Assembly (NCBI GenBank): GCA_030425195.1
Contig: JAUIAV010000002.1
Location: forward strand, 1-64,000
DNA from: Gammaproteobacteria bacterium
GTDB taxonomy: Bacteria; Pseudomonadota; Gammaproteobacteria; Pseudomonadales; Azotimanducaceae
Reading direction: 5' to 3'
DNA: 64,000 nt
Part shown: piece by piece, positions 6,100 to 12,492 of the stretch
How the letters are laid out: each line of letters starts with the position of its first letter
Position numbering within the stretch: position 1 is the first letter of the stretch
Position numbers and translations under genes: made by a program
The notes under the pieces: generated by a model
The model's input: the letters and a program-made list of their open reading frames with translations, nothing else
Databases searched by the model: none
Told to the model about the DNA's origin: nothing

Positions 6100-6540
6100 T
6101 TGAAGATACTACTGATAAGTCTTCTTCTACTTAGCGGAACACTGGGAATCGCTCCACTCGCGGATGCAGATGACCAGCTAAACCTGAGTACGCCGGAAGA
6201 CGCGATTCGAACGAGGTTTAGTGTCCTGGAAAACGCAGATTATTCTGCGTACGCAGAGGCGACTCACTTCCCTGACGTGCAGCTATTCCACGATGACCGT
6301 GTGCCGATGATCATCTCAGACCCTGATAACCTGAAGAGCGCGGCAGCGAGGATGCCGAGCTTCACGCTAGTCAATATAGATACACTGGAAGAGATTAACG
6401 ATTTCGCGCTGACTCGAGTGACGTTTCATATCGAGACACCAACCGGGAGACGCACCGCTGCGTCTTGGTGGGGTTTAAGGCGCACGGAGGGACAGTGGCG
6501 TGTGGCTTGGCGCCAGTCTCTCGGCCCAATCGATGAGTGA
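6100..6540 (+). CDS. Cassette gene: secreted NTF2/SnoaL-like protein
   Basis: TTG 6100 is preceded by GCAGGAG about eight bases upstream and begins a clear signal peptide (MKILLISLLLLSGTLGIAPLADA, cleavage near residue 23). The mature part, about 120 residues, has STPEDAIRTRFSVLENADYSAYAEA, then LVNIDTLEEI, TRVTFHIET and a final WRVAWRQS strand. This order resembles small SnoaL/NTF2-like folds that bind small molecules. The fold call is by pattern only; no catalytic residues can be named. Unlike other cassettes it stops before the attC. Confidence 0.7.
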   Translation: MKILLISLLLLSGTLGIAPLADADDQLNLSTPEDAIRTRFSVLENADYSAYAEATHFPDVQLFHDDRVPMIISDPDNLKSAAARMPSFTLVNIDTLEEINDFALTRVTFHIETPTGRRTAASWWGLRRTEGQWRVAWRQSLGPIDE

Positions 6541-6557
6541 AAGATCCTGAGAATGAC

Positions 6558-6587
6558 GCCTAACAAGGCGATGAAGCAGCGTTAGGC
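6558..6587 (+). repeat. attC site 12, 30-bp deleted form
   Basis: GCCTAAC 6558-6564 and GTTAGGC 6581-6587 with only 16 bases between them: the left arm AAGGCGATGAAGC runs directly into AGC. About 69 bases of the normal apex and right arm are missing. The flanks ATGAC and GTCA remain. Confidence 0.92.
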
Positions 6588-6600
6588 GTCACTAGAGAAG

Positions 6601-7020
6601 ATGTCCCAAGAACGCCTCACATTTGTTGCACTGAATGTCCGCGATCTTGAAGCCTCCCTTCGATTCTATCGTGACGTTGTAGGTATCCAGCTCCATGACT
6701 CTTCCCATGATTCAGAGCTGGATGATCCCTGGTATGGAGGTTCGCATGCTGCGTCCTCTTGGACCGACGGTGCGTTTCTGCACTTCGCCCTCTACCCTCA
6801 TCGGAGACCGAATCGCCCGGTAACAACGGGTGCTCAGATCGGATTCCATGTGATTGAATTCGATGAGGCTTACAATCGGCTCGTCGATAGCGGAGCTGAA
6901 ATGCTCCAAGAGGCTAGGGAAGAGCCCTGGGGCAGAACCGCTCGTTTCCTTGACCCGGATAGGAATATCGTGAGTATCACTGAACTCCGAAAAGGAGAGG
7001 TCAATAAAAATGACGCCTAA
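6601..7020 (+). CDS. VOC (glyoxalase/bleomycin resistance) family protein, cassette
   Basis: A 139-residue single-domain VOC protein: N-terminal TFVALNVRDLEASLRFYRDVVGI, a metal-ligand-type FLHFALYPH strand, IGFHVIEFDEAYNRL for the second half, and the closing TARFLDPDRNIVSITEL. Such proteins use a divalent metal in isomerase, dioxygenase or drug-binding roles; the substrate cannot be predicted. A truncated relative with the same N-terminal 50 residues lies at 12211. The stop codon is supplied by the following half attC (NDA-TAA). Confidence 0.88.
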   Translation: MSQERLTFVALNVRDLEASLRFYRDVVGIQLHDSSHDSELDDPWYGGSHAASSWTDGAFLHFALYPHRRPNRPVTTGAQIGFHVIEFDEAYNRLVDSGAEMLQEAREEPWGRTARFLDPDRNIVSITELRKGEVNKNDA

Positions 7021-7056
7021 CAAGGCGATGAAGCGGAGCTCCTTGCGTTTCACTTT
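7015..7056 (+). repeat. Left half of a broken attC
   Basis: GCCTAACAAGGCGATGAAGCGGAG at 7015-7038 and CTCCTTGCGTTTCACTTT follow the attC type A left side. The right half is missing and unrelated sequence follows. Confidence 0.8.
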
Positions 7057-7090
7057 GGAGAGATTGAGATGGATTGACCGGTTGAATTAA

Positions 7091-7288
7091 TGGCTGCCCA
7101 AGGATGGATCGATCTGGGCTCAAGGGCAGCTACGATCCGACGTTCCGATTGGATACTGGGAGTGGTTCCGTCGGGAGGGAACGATCGTACGTTCCGGGTA
7201 CTTCGACAACGGAGAACCAACCGGTGAGTGGACTACCTATGATCGAAATGGCGACGTATTCAAGGTCACTGACCGAACCAAAGGATAG
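7091..7288 (+). pseudogene. Fragment of a MORN-repeat (YwqK-like) protein
   Basis: An open frame of about 65 codons from 7091, after a stop at 7088-7090, to TAG 7286-7288. It has no ATG but clearly reads MORN-type repeats: GSIWAQGQLRSDVPIGYWEW then GYFDNGEPTGEWTTYDRNG. These G-x-Y/W-x-NG-x-x-x-GEW units are typical of MORN or YwqK-family proteins. The N-terminus is missing and the frame begins directly after a broken attC, so this is a remnant of a cassette gene. A weak attC right end follows at 7287-7302. Confidence 0.7.
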
Positions 7289-7302
7289 TCGCGGCGTTGG
7301 GC
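7287..7302 (+). repeat. attC right-end remnant
   Basis: TCGCGGC-GTTGGGC at 7289-7302 matches the right arm and core of the intact sites (core GTTRRRY). No matching left arm; a degenerate ACCGAAC lies 18 bases upstream. Confidence 0.55.
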
Positions 7303-7421
7303 GACTCAGTCGAAACGAATTCTCGCCTGCGTTCAGGGCGGAACTCAATGAAATCGTTTCCCGAACTGAGGCAACGCCCGGTTTGAAGTGACTTTATGTT
7401 CTGCCGGAGGAAAATATTGAC
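7303..7421. other. Non-coding remnant inside the array
   Basis: Between the MORN fragment and the degenerate attC. No convincing gene or start signal seen. Probably decayed cassette sequence. Confidence 0.5.
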
Positions 7422-7517
7422 GTGGAGCAAGGCGATTAAGCGGACATTGGAGCGCGGCTGTCTTCCGCTACCGTTCCAGTCATCCGTCCTCGAGTGCCTT
7501 CTATCACAGAGTTAAGG
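7422..7517 (+). repeat. Degenerate attC (second type)
   Basis: GTGGAGC-AAGGCGATTAAGCGGACA at 7422 onward and GAGTGCC...GTTAAGG at 7511-7517. The interior GCGCGGCTGTCTTCCGCTACCG matches site 5 almost exactly. Left core is destroyed. Confidence 0.8.
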
Positions 7518-7521
7518 CGCC

Positions 7522-7836
7522 ATGAAGACGTCTGCTGGATTCGCCGAACTTATTGAACCTGAACCCGAACAGTGGGGTTTCAGAGGTGATCCCATTTTAT
7601 GGAGAGCAATGCGTGAACACTTTGATGGATACCCTCTCCCGATGAGCGAAGCGGGGCTAGATGTCGAAATTCGGAATGTGTTCGAGGTGCTTACCGGTCA
7701 TAGCCTCGACGAAGACAAGTCCTTTCATGTACCCGCTTTTGAATCACGGGGGATGTCCAGTGGTCGTATCAGCCCGGAGTTCTGGAAAGAGCGGGCGATA
7801 CCGTTGCTTAGGGCGAGGCTTCTCGGTCAATTGTGA
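7522..7836 (+). CDS. Conserved hypothetical cassette protein (RGDP-x-LWR type)
   Basis: A 104-residue soluble protein with the notable motifs WGFRGDPILWRAMREHF and a C-terminal GRISPEFWKERAIPLLRARL. Short proteins with the RGDP-LWR signature occur as hypothetical proteins, often in accessory DNA; I know no function for them. ATG 7522 lies directly after the degenerate attC, as in other cassettes of this array. A decayed attC follows the stop. Cassette context is clear. Confidence 0.75.
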   Translation: MKTSAGFAELIEPEPEQWGFRGDPILWRAMREHFDGYPLPMSEAGLDVEIRNVFEVLTGHSLDEDKSFHVPAFESRGMSSGRISPEFWKERAIPLLRARLLGQL

Positions 7837-7838
7837 GC

Positions 7839-7953
7839 GCCAGAAAAACGGCGATAGATCAGACATCCCTGCCTGCCACTTCTTCTACTTGCGCAGAAAA
7901 ACCGCCGCGTGGCGTCGGAAGCTCGAAATCTTCGCGGTCTAAACAGCTGTCAT
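7839..7953 (+). repeat. Decayed attC
   Basis: GGCGATAGATCAGACATCCCTGCCTGCCACTTCTTCTACTTGCGCAGAAAAACCGCC-type sequence aligns with attC type A from the L'' box through the apex; both cores are lost (right end reads GGTCTAAACAGCTGTCAT). Confidence 0.7.
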
Positions 7954-7959
7954 GGAAGA

Positions 7960-8310
7960 TCAGAGATCTTCCGCAGATCGTTGAATCAGGAATTCCTGAG
8001 GCTCCAACGGGATCGGCAATGCGAGGATATAGACGACTCGATCTTTGACTTCGCCTTCTGCGTGAAGCGTTCTGGCGGGAACAACAACCTTGTCACCAGC
8101 GGTAACAGGAATTCGTTGATCTGTCTCAGCGTCAAGAAAATCGGTATTGCCTTCCATTATGTAGGCGTGAACTTCTTCGGAGTGCCAGTGGACCGGAAGA
8201 CCTTCCGAGGGCCCTGAAACGAATGTCGTGGGCCAGGTATTGTTTTTCTGGATATCTTCGAGGACTGTGCTCTTCGTATCGAAAAATGCCTTGTAAACTT
8301 GCAGAGCCAT
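7960..8310 (-). CDS. Cupin-domain protein
   Basis: A 116-residue single-domain cupin on the minus strand, opposite to the array. Metal-binding cupin motif 1 is visible as PVHWHSEEVHAYIMEG and motif 2 as PARTLHAEGEV. Typical of small dioxygenases, isomerases or sugar-binding proteins; substrate unknown. Start ATG 8310 has GCAGGAG just upstream. It lies between two decayed attC pieces, so it may be an inverted cassette. Confidence 0.85.
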   Translation of the reverse strand: MALQVYKAFFDTKSTVLEDIQKNNTWPTTFVSGPSEGLPVHWHSEEVHAYIMEGNTDFLDAETDQRIPVTAGDKVVVPARTLHAEGEVKDRVVYILALPIPLEPQEFLIQRSAEDL

Positions 8311-8513
8311 CTCCTGCCTCCCTTATGAACATCCTCAGCCTAACATTGACAGCGGATAGTACGTAGAACAGAGAACGGTCTTTGCAGAAGTATCGAGGAG
8401 ATACGAAGAAGACGCCCCACAAGACGATGCAGGGAGTTTCGAGCGTTTGTACGAACAGGTGGCCGCAGAGGAATCGTCTATGAGGGAAGAGACCAAACAA
8501 CTGCTGACTCGGC
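8311..8513. other. Intergenic between two divergent cupin genes
   Basis: About 200 bases holding no gene that I can support. It contains a decayed attC left end at 8411-8436 and probably the promoters of the flanking genes. Confidence 0.5.
8411..8436 (+). repeat. Decayed attC left end
   Basis: GACGCCCCACAAGACGATGCAG aligns with GACGCCTAACAAGGCGATGAAG with four mismatches. No right half found. Confidence 0.5.
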
Positions 8514-8879
8514 GTGACGGGACGGGACGACAATGACTGCTGGAAGGGGAGAGGAACATGGCTGAAGTGGGAACAAAAAAAGGTCTTTGAGAACGACAAG
8601 GTTGTCGTATGGGAGATGAATCTAGAGCCAGGAGAGAGTACCGGTCTCCACACACACGAGCATGAGTACTTTTTCCAGGTCATAACCGGCTCGACACTCG
8701 AAACTGTAAGCAGTGATGGCGCGTCTCTAGGAAAGTTCGACTTTATGACTGGGAGCACTCACTACTTGACCCTGGATGATGACGAGCTTGTATACGGCGA
8801 TATCCGAGTTCCTGCAGAGCATGAGGCTAGGAACGTTGGCTCAGATCGTTACTCAGAGATTCTGGTCGAGCTCAAGTAG
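8514..8879 (+). CDS. Cupin-like protein with apparent N-terminal frameshift
   Basis: The conserved part, from KVFENDKVVVWEMNLEPGES, THEHEYFFQV to HEARNVGSDRYSEILVEL, is a small cupin of the type that begins with a VFENDKV segment. The only start in this frame is GTG 8514, whose N-terminus looks unnatural. ATG 8558 has an excellent GGGGAGAGG site upstream and encodes MAEVGTK, but its frame ends after an A7 run at 8575-8581; with six A it would read into the cupin frame. So the real start is probably 8558, with a one-base homopolymer error or mutation. The cupin histidines (THEHEY) are present. Confidence 0.7.
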   Translation: MTGRDDNDCWKGRGTWLKWEQKKVFENDKVVVWEMNLEPGESTGLHTHEHEYFFQVITGSTLETVSSDGASLGKFDFMTGSTHYLTLDDDELVYGDIRVPAEHEARNVGSDRYSEILVELK

Positions 8880-8972
8880 GCATTGATCCTGGCGCAGGTA
8901 CACAAGTGCTCATCTCGATTTCAGTTCTGACCTGACGCTGATTCTTCTGCTGCCGGTCATCCTGGTAGTCCT

Positions 8973-9443
8973 TTAGAGTAAAGCGTTGGTTGCAGCATCC
9001 AGGCGTTCCAGGGTTTCAACCGGCCAAGCTTCTCGGAAGTTGTACTCTTCTTCAAACTGCGGAACACCTCTCGGCAGCTTGATCCAGGGGTGTTTGCGCT
9101 TCACCCAGATATGAGCTCCGGGTTCGACGACGCCAGGGTCGTCGAAGGTGCCGCCTCGAACAATGAATGTGGCAGGGAACTCAGTCGACTCAGAGTAGAT
9201 CGTCGTTCCACATCCCGAGCACCGATGAACCGTCGTCCGAGGACTGGTGGATGTGGATGTGACTCTGCCCGCGACGAATATGAAGTCCTGACGCAGCACT
9301 ATCGTGGATAGCCCGAATGCACTGCCGCTCCTGCGCCGACAGACGAAGCAATGGCAAGCATGTGTAAAGAGCGGCGGCGCATTCAGCTCGAAGCGCAACT
9401 GACCACACTGGCATCTGCCGGTAGTCGACATGCTTGTCATCAT
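8973..9443 (-). CDS. GFA/CENP-V family zinc protein
   Basis: A 156-residue glutathione-dependent formaldehyde-activating (GFA) type protein. Zinc ligands are visible as CQCGQL near residue 12, the CHCFVCRRRSG cluster and CSGCGTTIY later. These proteins bind structural and catalytic Zn and some act on formaldehyde-glutathione adducts; most are uncharacterised. Start may be 9443 or the in-frame ATG at 9431. Convergent with the cupin upstream, and one of three GFA genes in the window (with 15191 and 16093). Confidence 0.87.
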   Translation of the reverse strand: MMTSMSTTGRCQCGQLRFELNAPPLFTHACHCFVCRRRSGSAFGLSTIVLRQDFIFVAGRVTSTSTSPRTTVHRCSGCGTTIYSESTEFPATFIVRGGTFDDPGVVEPGAHIWVKRKHPWIKLPRGVPQFEEEYNFREAWPVETLERLDAATNALL

Positions 9444-9488
9444 TCATTCTCAGGATCAAACTGGGTGTGTTCGAGGGGAACATACAAG

Positions 9489-9512
9489 ATGACGCCCAGC
9501 AAGGCGACGGTT
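9489..9512 (+). repeat. Decayed attC left end (last recognisable)
   Basis: ATGACGCCCAGCAAGGCGACGG matches ATGACGCCTAACAAGGCGATGA with few changes. No right half. Marks the right-most clear trace of the array. Confidence 0.55.
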
Positions 9513-9542
9513 GGAGCAAACCCACCACAATTCGGAGCAGGT

Positions 9543-9926
9543 ATGGCGCACTACATCGATGGATTTGTTCTGCCTGTTCCTCGCCGTAACCTCGATGAAT
9601 ATCGGCGCCTGGCTGAAGCAACCGCAGAGATCTGGAAGGAACACGGTGCTATCGATTACAGGGAATACGTGAGCGAAGACGTGAGTCACGAGGGTACTCG
9701 CTCGTTCATGAGTCTGTCTGGCGCTGCCGAGGATGAAGTCGTGGTCTTCGGATGGGTGGTGTTCGAGTCTCGGGCATCTCGTGATCAGGTAAACGCGAAG
9801 GTTGCAGCCGATCCGAGAATGCCGGATCTGATCGGCTCAGTGGACTCAGGCTTCGATGCTGAGCGGATGGCGTATGGGGGCTTTCAGGATTTCGTTTCCA
9901 TGTCTCACGTCGAAGCGCGATATTGA
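9543..9926 (+). CDS. DUF1428 family protein
   Basis: A 127-residue protein with the DUF1428 pattern: HYIDGFVLPVPRRNLDEYR at the N-terminus, a middle EVVVFGWVVFESRASRDQVN and the end RMAYGGFQDFVS. The family (E. coli YbaA-like) has a dimeric ferredoxin-like fold and no known function. ATG 9543 follows GGAGCAGGT and matches the family start; the open frame extends much further upstream but only into attC remnant sequence. Overlaps the next gene by 4 bases. Confidence 0.9.
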   Translation: MAHYIDGFVLPVPRRNLDEYRRLAEATAEIWKEHGAIDYREYVSEDVSHEGTRSFMSLSGAAEDEVVVFGWVVFESRASRDQVNAKVAADPRMPDLIGSVDSGFDAERMAYGGFQDFVSMSHVEARY

Positions 9927-10261
9927 TTACATTCGATCTGATAAAAACCCTTTCGAAGTCATTTCCGGGAACGGAGGTAAGTACCTCCTATGGTACGCCG
10001 GCCATCAAGGTCGGTAAAAAGCTGGTACTTCGGATGCACCAGAAGGAGGACGCGATCGTGATGCTCCTGAACACGGTCGAAGAACAGCAGGAGCTTTTGG
10101 ATCGTGACCCCATGGCGTTCTACATTACTGATCACTATGTCGGTTATCCGGCTGTTCTTGTGCGTCCGACCGTTGATGAATCATCCTTTCGAGACCTGAT
10201 GGAGAAATCCTGGCGGAGGGTGGCTCGAAAATCAGATCTGACTGAATATGAGAACCCGTAG
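9923..10261 (+). CDS. MmcQ/YjbR family protein
   Basis: A 112-residue YjbR-type protein (DNA-binding-like double-wing fold, function unknown). Family signs are the FPGTEVSTSYGTPAIKVGKKL segment, RMHQKEDAIVML and the final SWRRVARKS. The start is TTG 9923 overlapping the stop of the DUF1428 gene, indicating translational coupling. Confidence 0.87.
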   Translation: MITFDLIKTLSKSFPGTEVSTSYGTPAIKVGKKLVLRMHQKEDAIVMLLNTVEEQQELLDRDPMAFYITDHYVGYPAVLVRPTVDESSFRDLMEKSWRRVARKSDLTEYENP

Positions 10262-10324
10262 TGCACTCCAGGTTTCGGCATACCAGGATCTCATCAATCG
10301 AATCGACCGGAGCTGGAAGTCGCC

Positions 10325-10828
10325 ATGACCGAGGCAACAGAGCTCCTGAGCACGGTCATCGAGTTCTCCATCGGGCTGGCAGGATTCTCCGGGGTCGTAG
10401 GAATATTCATCCATCGTTCGAGGCAATGGATCTACGTAGATCGTTTCAGAGTCACGAATCTGCTTCTGATGAGCCTCACGCCTGGTTTTCTCTCGTTTTT
10501 TACCCTGGGCCTGCTTCCGATCTCTGAAAGCGCCATTCAGATCTCGGCGGCCATTTTCGCCTCCATCATAGTTCTGCTTCTCACGATCATCCCGCGTGCA
10601 CGGTCCAGGGTCCCTGCAGTGGATCAGCCTCTGGTCGGTCTGCAGATCTTTGTCCCTATGTCGATGACCTTCGTGGCGGTGCTGATCGTACAGATTCTCA
10701 TCGCAGTCTCCGTGATCGATCGCTACGCATTCACGTCCTACTACTACTCACTGGTAGCGCTTCTTCTTCTCGCCGTCGTACAGTTTGCGAGGCTCATCCT
10801 TGCGAGACCGGAAGTTTCCTCCGAGTGA
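10325..10828 (+). CDS. Hypothetical inner-membrane protein
   Basis: A 167-residue protein with about four membrane segments (near residues 12-28, 45-65, 75-93 and 105-160 as two). No family recognised. Overlaps the methyltransferase gene by 4 bases, so the two are probably translated together. Confidence 0.75.
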   Translation: MTEATELLSTVIEFSIGLAGFSGVVGIFIHRSRQWIYVDRFRVTNLLLMSLTPGFLSFFTLGLLPISESAIQISAAIFASIIVLLLTIIPRARSRVPAVDQPLVGLQIFVPMSMTFVAVLIVQILIAVSVIDRYAFTSYYYSLVALLLLAVVQFARLILARPEVSSE

Positions 10829-11436
10829 CTACCGTTCGGGGTTCAGAAGGATACGAGCGCTCCATCGAGCGATTCGTGGCCCTCAGCCAATCATTGAGCT
10901 TCAAAGACGTCTGCAGAGACTTCCTGACCTTTCTTCCTGGGTCCCCTGGTCATGTCCTGGATGCAGGTTCCGGTGCCGGCCAGAATGCGGCGGCTCTGGC
11001 CGCAATGGGGCATCAGGTCGTTGCTGTTGAACCGGTTGAAGCGTTTCTGGAGGCTGCGAAAAAAACATACCGCGATTCGACAGTCGATTGGGTTAACGAC
11101 AGTCTTCCCGGAATCGATTCCATCCATTCGGAGTTTGATTTCATCCTCGTTGATGGGGTCTGGCACCATCTCACCGAGGAAGAACGGCGCCTCACTCTGG
11201 TACGGTTCTCGGACCTGCTTGGCTCAGGAGGCAGGTGTGCACTTTCTCTGCGAAATGGTCCTCCCGGACTGGGAACCTGTGTGTATCCAACCAGCGCATC
11301 AGACACGATCAGGGACGCGGAAGCCATCGGGTTCGAGGCAGTTTACCTCGTCGAGGATCAGCCGAGCCTGCTGAGCGGAAAGGAAGATGTCAGATGGTCA
11401 CGTGTCGTACTTCAGGCCAGGGAATCTCCAGCTTGA
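10825..11436 (+). CDS. Class I SAM-dependent methyltransferase
   Basis: A 203-residue Rossmann-fold methyltransferase. Motif I VLDAGSGAGQNAAALA, the acidic residue after the second strand in VVAVEPVEAFL, motif IV FDFILVDGVWHHL and the following helix are visible. Substrate cannot be predicted. GTG start 10825 overlaps the preceding membrane protein stop. Confidence 0.88.
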   Translation: MTTVRGSEGYERSIERFVALSQSLSFKDVCRDFLTFLPGSPGHVLDAGSGAGQNAAALAAMGHQVVAVEPVEAFLEAAKKTYRDSTVDWVNDSLPGIDSIHSEFDFILVDGVWHHLTEEERRLTLVRFSDLLGSGGRCALSLRNGPPGLGTCVYPTSASDTIRDAEAIGFEAVYLVEDQPSLLSGKEDVRWSRVVLQARESPA

Positions 11437-11471
11437 CACCTCTAAGCCAAAGGAGGACCATCGCCAGCGCT

Positions 11472-11558
11472 ATGACTGACCATCTCCATATCCGCGACGC
11501 TTACGATTCGCTCGAACCCGAGGGGATTCCGTTCGCCTGGAGATTTCTGGTTACCTGA
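11472..11558 (+). CDS. Possible small peptide
   Basis: A 28-codon frame starting at ATG 11472, with AGGAGG some 16 bases upstream. No homology recognised. Lies between the methyltransferase stop and a terminator hairpin. Weak. Confidence 0.2.
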   Translation: MTDHLHIRDAYDSLEPEGIPFAWRFLVT

Positions 11559-11584
11559 TTTCGTCATAGTTGAAACCCACTCAG

Positions 11585-11618
11585 AAACCCCGGCGGCGGA
11601 AGCTCCCGGGGTTTTTTT
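11585..11618 (+). terminator. Rho-independent terminator
   Basis: AAACCCCGG (11585-11593) pairs perfectly with CCGGGGTTT (11606-11614), 12-base loop, followed by a T7 tract. Probably ends the 9543-11436 transcription unit and sits directly before the ribosome binding site of the next gene. Confidence 0.85.
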
Positions 11619-11635
11619 GTATATGGAGGAATGAA

Positions 11636-11872
11636 ATGAACAGCATCAAGGATATTGTGAAAGACAATAATGCTCACTTTGTCTTCTTCCGGGACCGTTC
11701 GCTTTTCTATGAAACGGATGATGGCTTCCAGTTTCCGATTCCGATCGACGATGCGGGGTCGGCGACATTCAATGCCGAAGAGAAGGCCATTCTGCTGATG
11801 CGCTACATCAGAAAGCACCTGGCACAAACGGAGGCGGCTCGTGCTGATCAGAACGGTACCGATGCTGGATAG
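11636..11872 (+). CDS. Conserved small hypothetical protein
   Basis: A 78-residue protein: a helical start MNSIKDIVKDN, beta-rich FVFFRDRSLFYETDDGFQFPIPI, then a helical FNAEEKAILLMRYIRKHL. Small proteins of this pattern are conserved in proteobacteria without a known function. ATG 11636 has GGAGGAATG in front; the longer frame upstream would run across the terminator hairpin and is not used. Overlaps the next gene by 11 bases. Confidence 0.75.
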   Translation: MNSIKDIVKDNNAHFVFFRDRSLFYETDDGFQFPIPIDDAGSATFNAEEKAILLMRYIRKHLAQTEAARADQNGTDAG

Positions 11873-12194
11873 ACTGTTCGTTTACGGATCGCTGCAACCT
11901 GGCGGGGACAATGCGCATATCCTGTCGGATCTGTCCGGGCACTGGGAGCCTGGAGTAGTGCATGGCACGTTGATGAGTGAAGGGTGGGGGGCGGATCTCG
12001 GCTACCCGGGGATCGTGCTCGATGACAATGGTCCTCGTGTCGCCGGATTCGTATTCTCCTCTGTGGAACTCGGTACCGCCTGGAAGATGCTGGACGAGTT
12101 CGAGGGTCAGGAGTACGAACGGCAGTCGGTTTCAGTAGAGCTTCAATCAGGCGGGAGAGTCATGGCGAACATCTATGCTCTGAGGTCTGTATAG
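11862..12194 (+). CDS. Gamma-glutamylcyclotransferase-like (AIG2/GGCT) protein
   Basis: A 110-residue GGCT-fold protein with the N-terminal signature LFVYGSLQPGGDN and the later YPGIVLDD, VAGFVFS and LDEFEGQEYERQ, in which the glutamate of DEFEG corresponds to the catalytic acid region. Members release 5-oxoproline from gamma-glutamyl compounds. ATG 11862 gives the family start; a GTG at 11841 is less likely. Confidence 0.88.
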   Translation: MLDRLFVYGSLQPGGDNAHILSDLSGHWEPGVVHGTLMSEGWGADLGYPGIVLDDNGPRVAGFVFSSVELGTAWKMLDEFEGQEYERQSVSVELQSGGRVMANIYALRSV

Positions 12195-12210
12195 AAATAG
12201 GATCTGCCTG

Positions 12211-12492
12211 ATGTCAGGAGAACGGCTCACATTCATCGCGTTGACGGTTTCGAACCTCGAGGTGTCGCTCCGCTTCTATCGGGATATCGTCGGTGTGCAG
12301 GAGCCCTCCCATGATGCAGAGTTGGGCGATCCCTGGTTCGGAGGTCCACATGCGGCGATTTCCTGGACGGATGGTGCGTTTCTGCACGGACGAAGTGGCG
12401 TGTCACTGAAGGATGGGATAGCGGTTGAACATACTGTTGATCAACGGTGTTTCCGGATCAGGGAAGACGACGCTCTCAAAGGCGCTGGTTGA
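12211..12492 (+). pseudogene. C-terminally truncated VOC protein
   Basis: Residues 1-50 (TFIALTVSNLEVSLRFYRDIVG, DPWFGGPHAAISWTDGAFLH) closely match the intact cassette VOC protein at 6601-7020, with a small deletion after VGVQ. After FLH, at about base 12387, similarity ends and the frame runs into unrelated sequence (GRSGVSLKDG...) overlapping the next gene. A VOC half-domain cannot form the metal site. I consider it a remnant. Confidence 0.75.

Larger units (their letters stand above)
1..7302 (+). mobile_element. Chromosomal integron gene-cassette array, distal segment
   Basis: A tandem series of attC sites with imperfectly conserved sequence bounds short cassettes of about 450-700 bp. 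Cassette junctions fall after the G of GTTAGGC at 89, 779, 1349, 1999, 2515, 2967, 3535, 4170, 4674, 5355, 6037 (here A), 6581 and 7296. Almost every cassette gene is on the + strand and ends at or just before the next attC, which is the normal cassette polarity. No tyrosine recombinase or attI-like region is visible, so intI should lie upstream of base 1. Strong similarity among the attC sites is typical of sedentary chromosomal integrons. Decayed attC pieces continue to about 9515. Confidence 0.95.

Noticed and set aside
1-7302. The repeated units as a CRISPR array.
   Set aside because: Repeats are 86-100 bp, fold as attC, are 450-700 bp apart and enclose genes. No cas genes.
8338-8344. GCCTAAC as another attC core.
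   Set aside because: The following bases (ATTGACAGCGG) do not match the left arm and no partner core is near; a 7-mer can occur by chance.
9351-9542. Longer DUF1428 protein beginning at 9351.
   Set aside because: The extra N-terminus is antisense to the GFA gene and crosses attC remnant sequence; ATG 9543 matches the family.
11472-11558. 28-residue peptide as a leader or attenuator for the next gene.
   Set aside because: The ribosome binding site is too far away and there is no regulatory codon run; kept only as a low-confidence feature.
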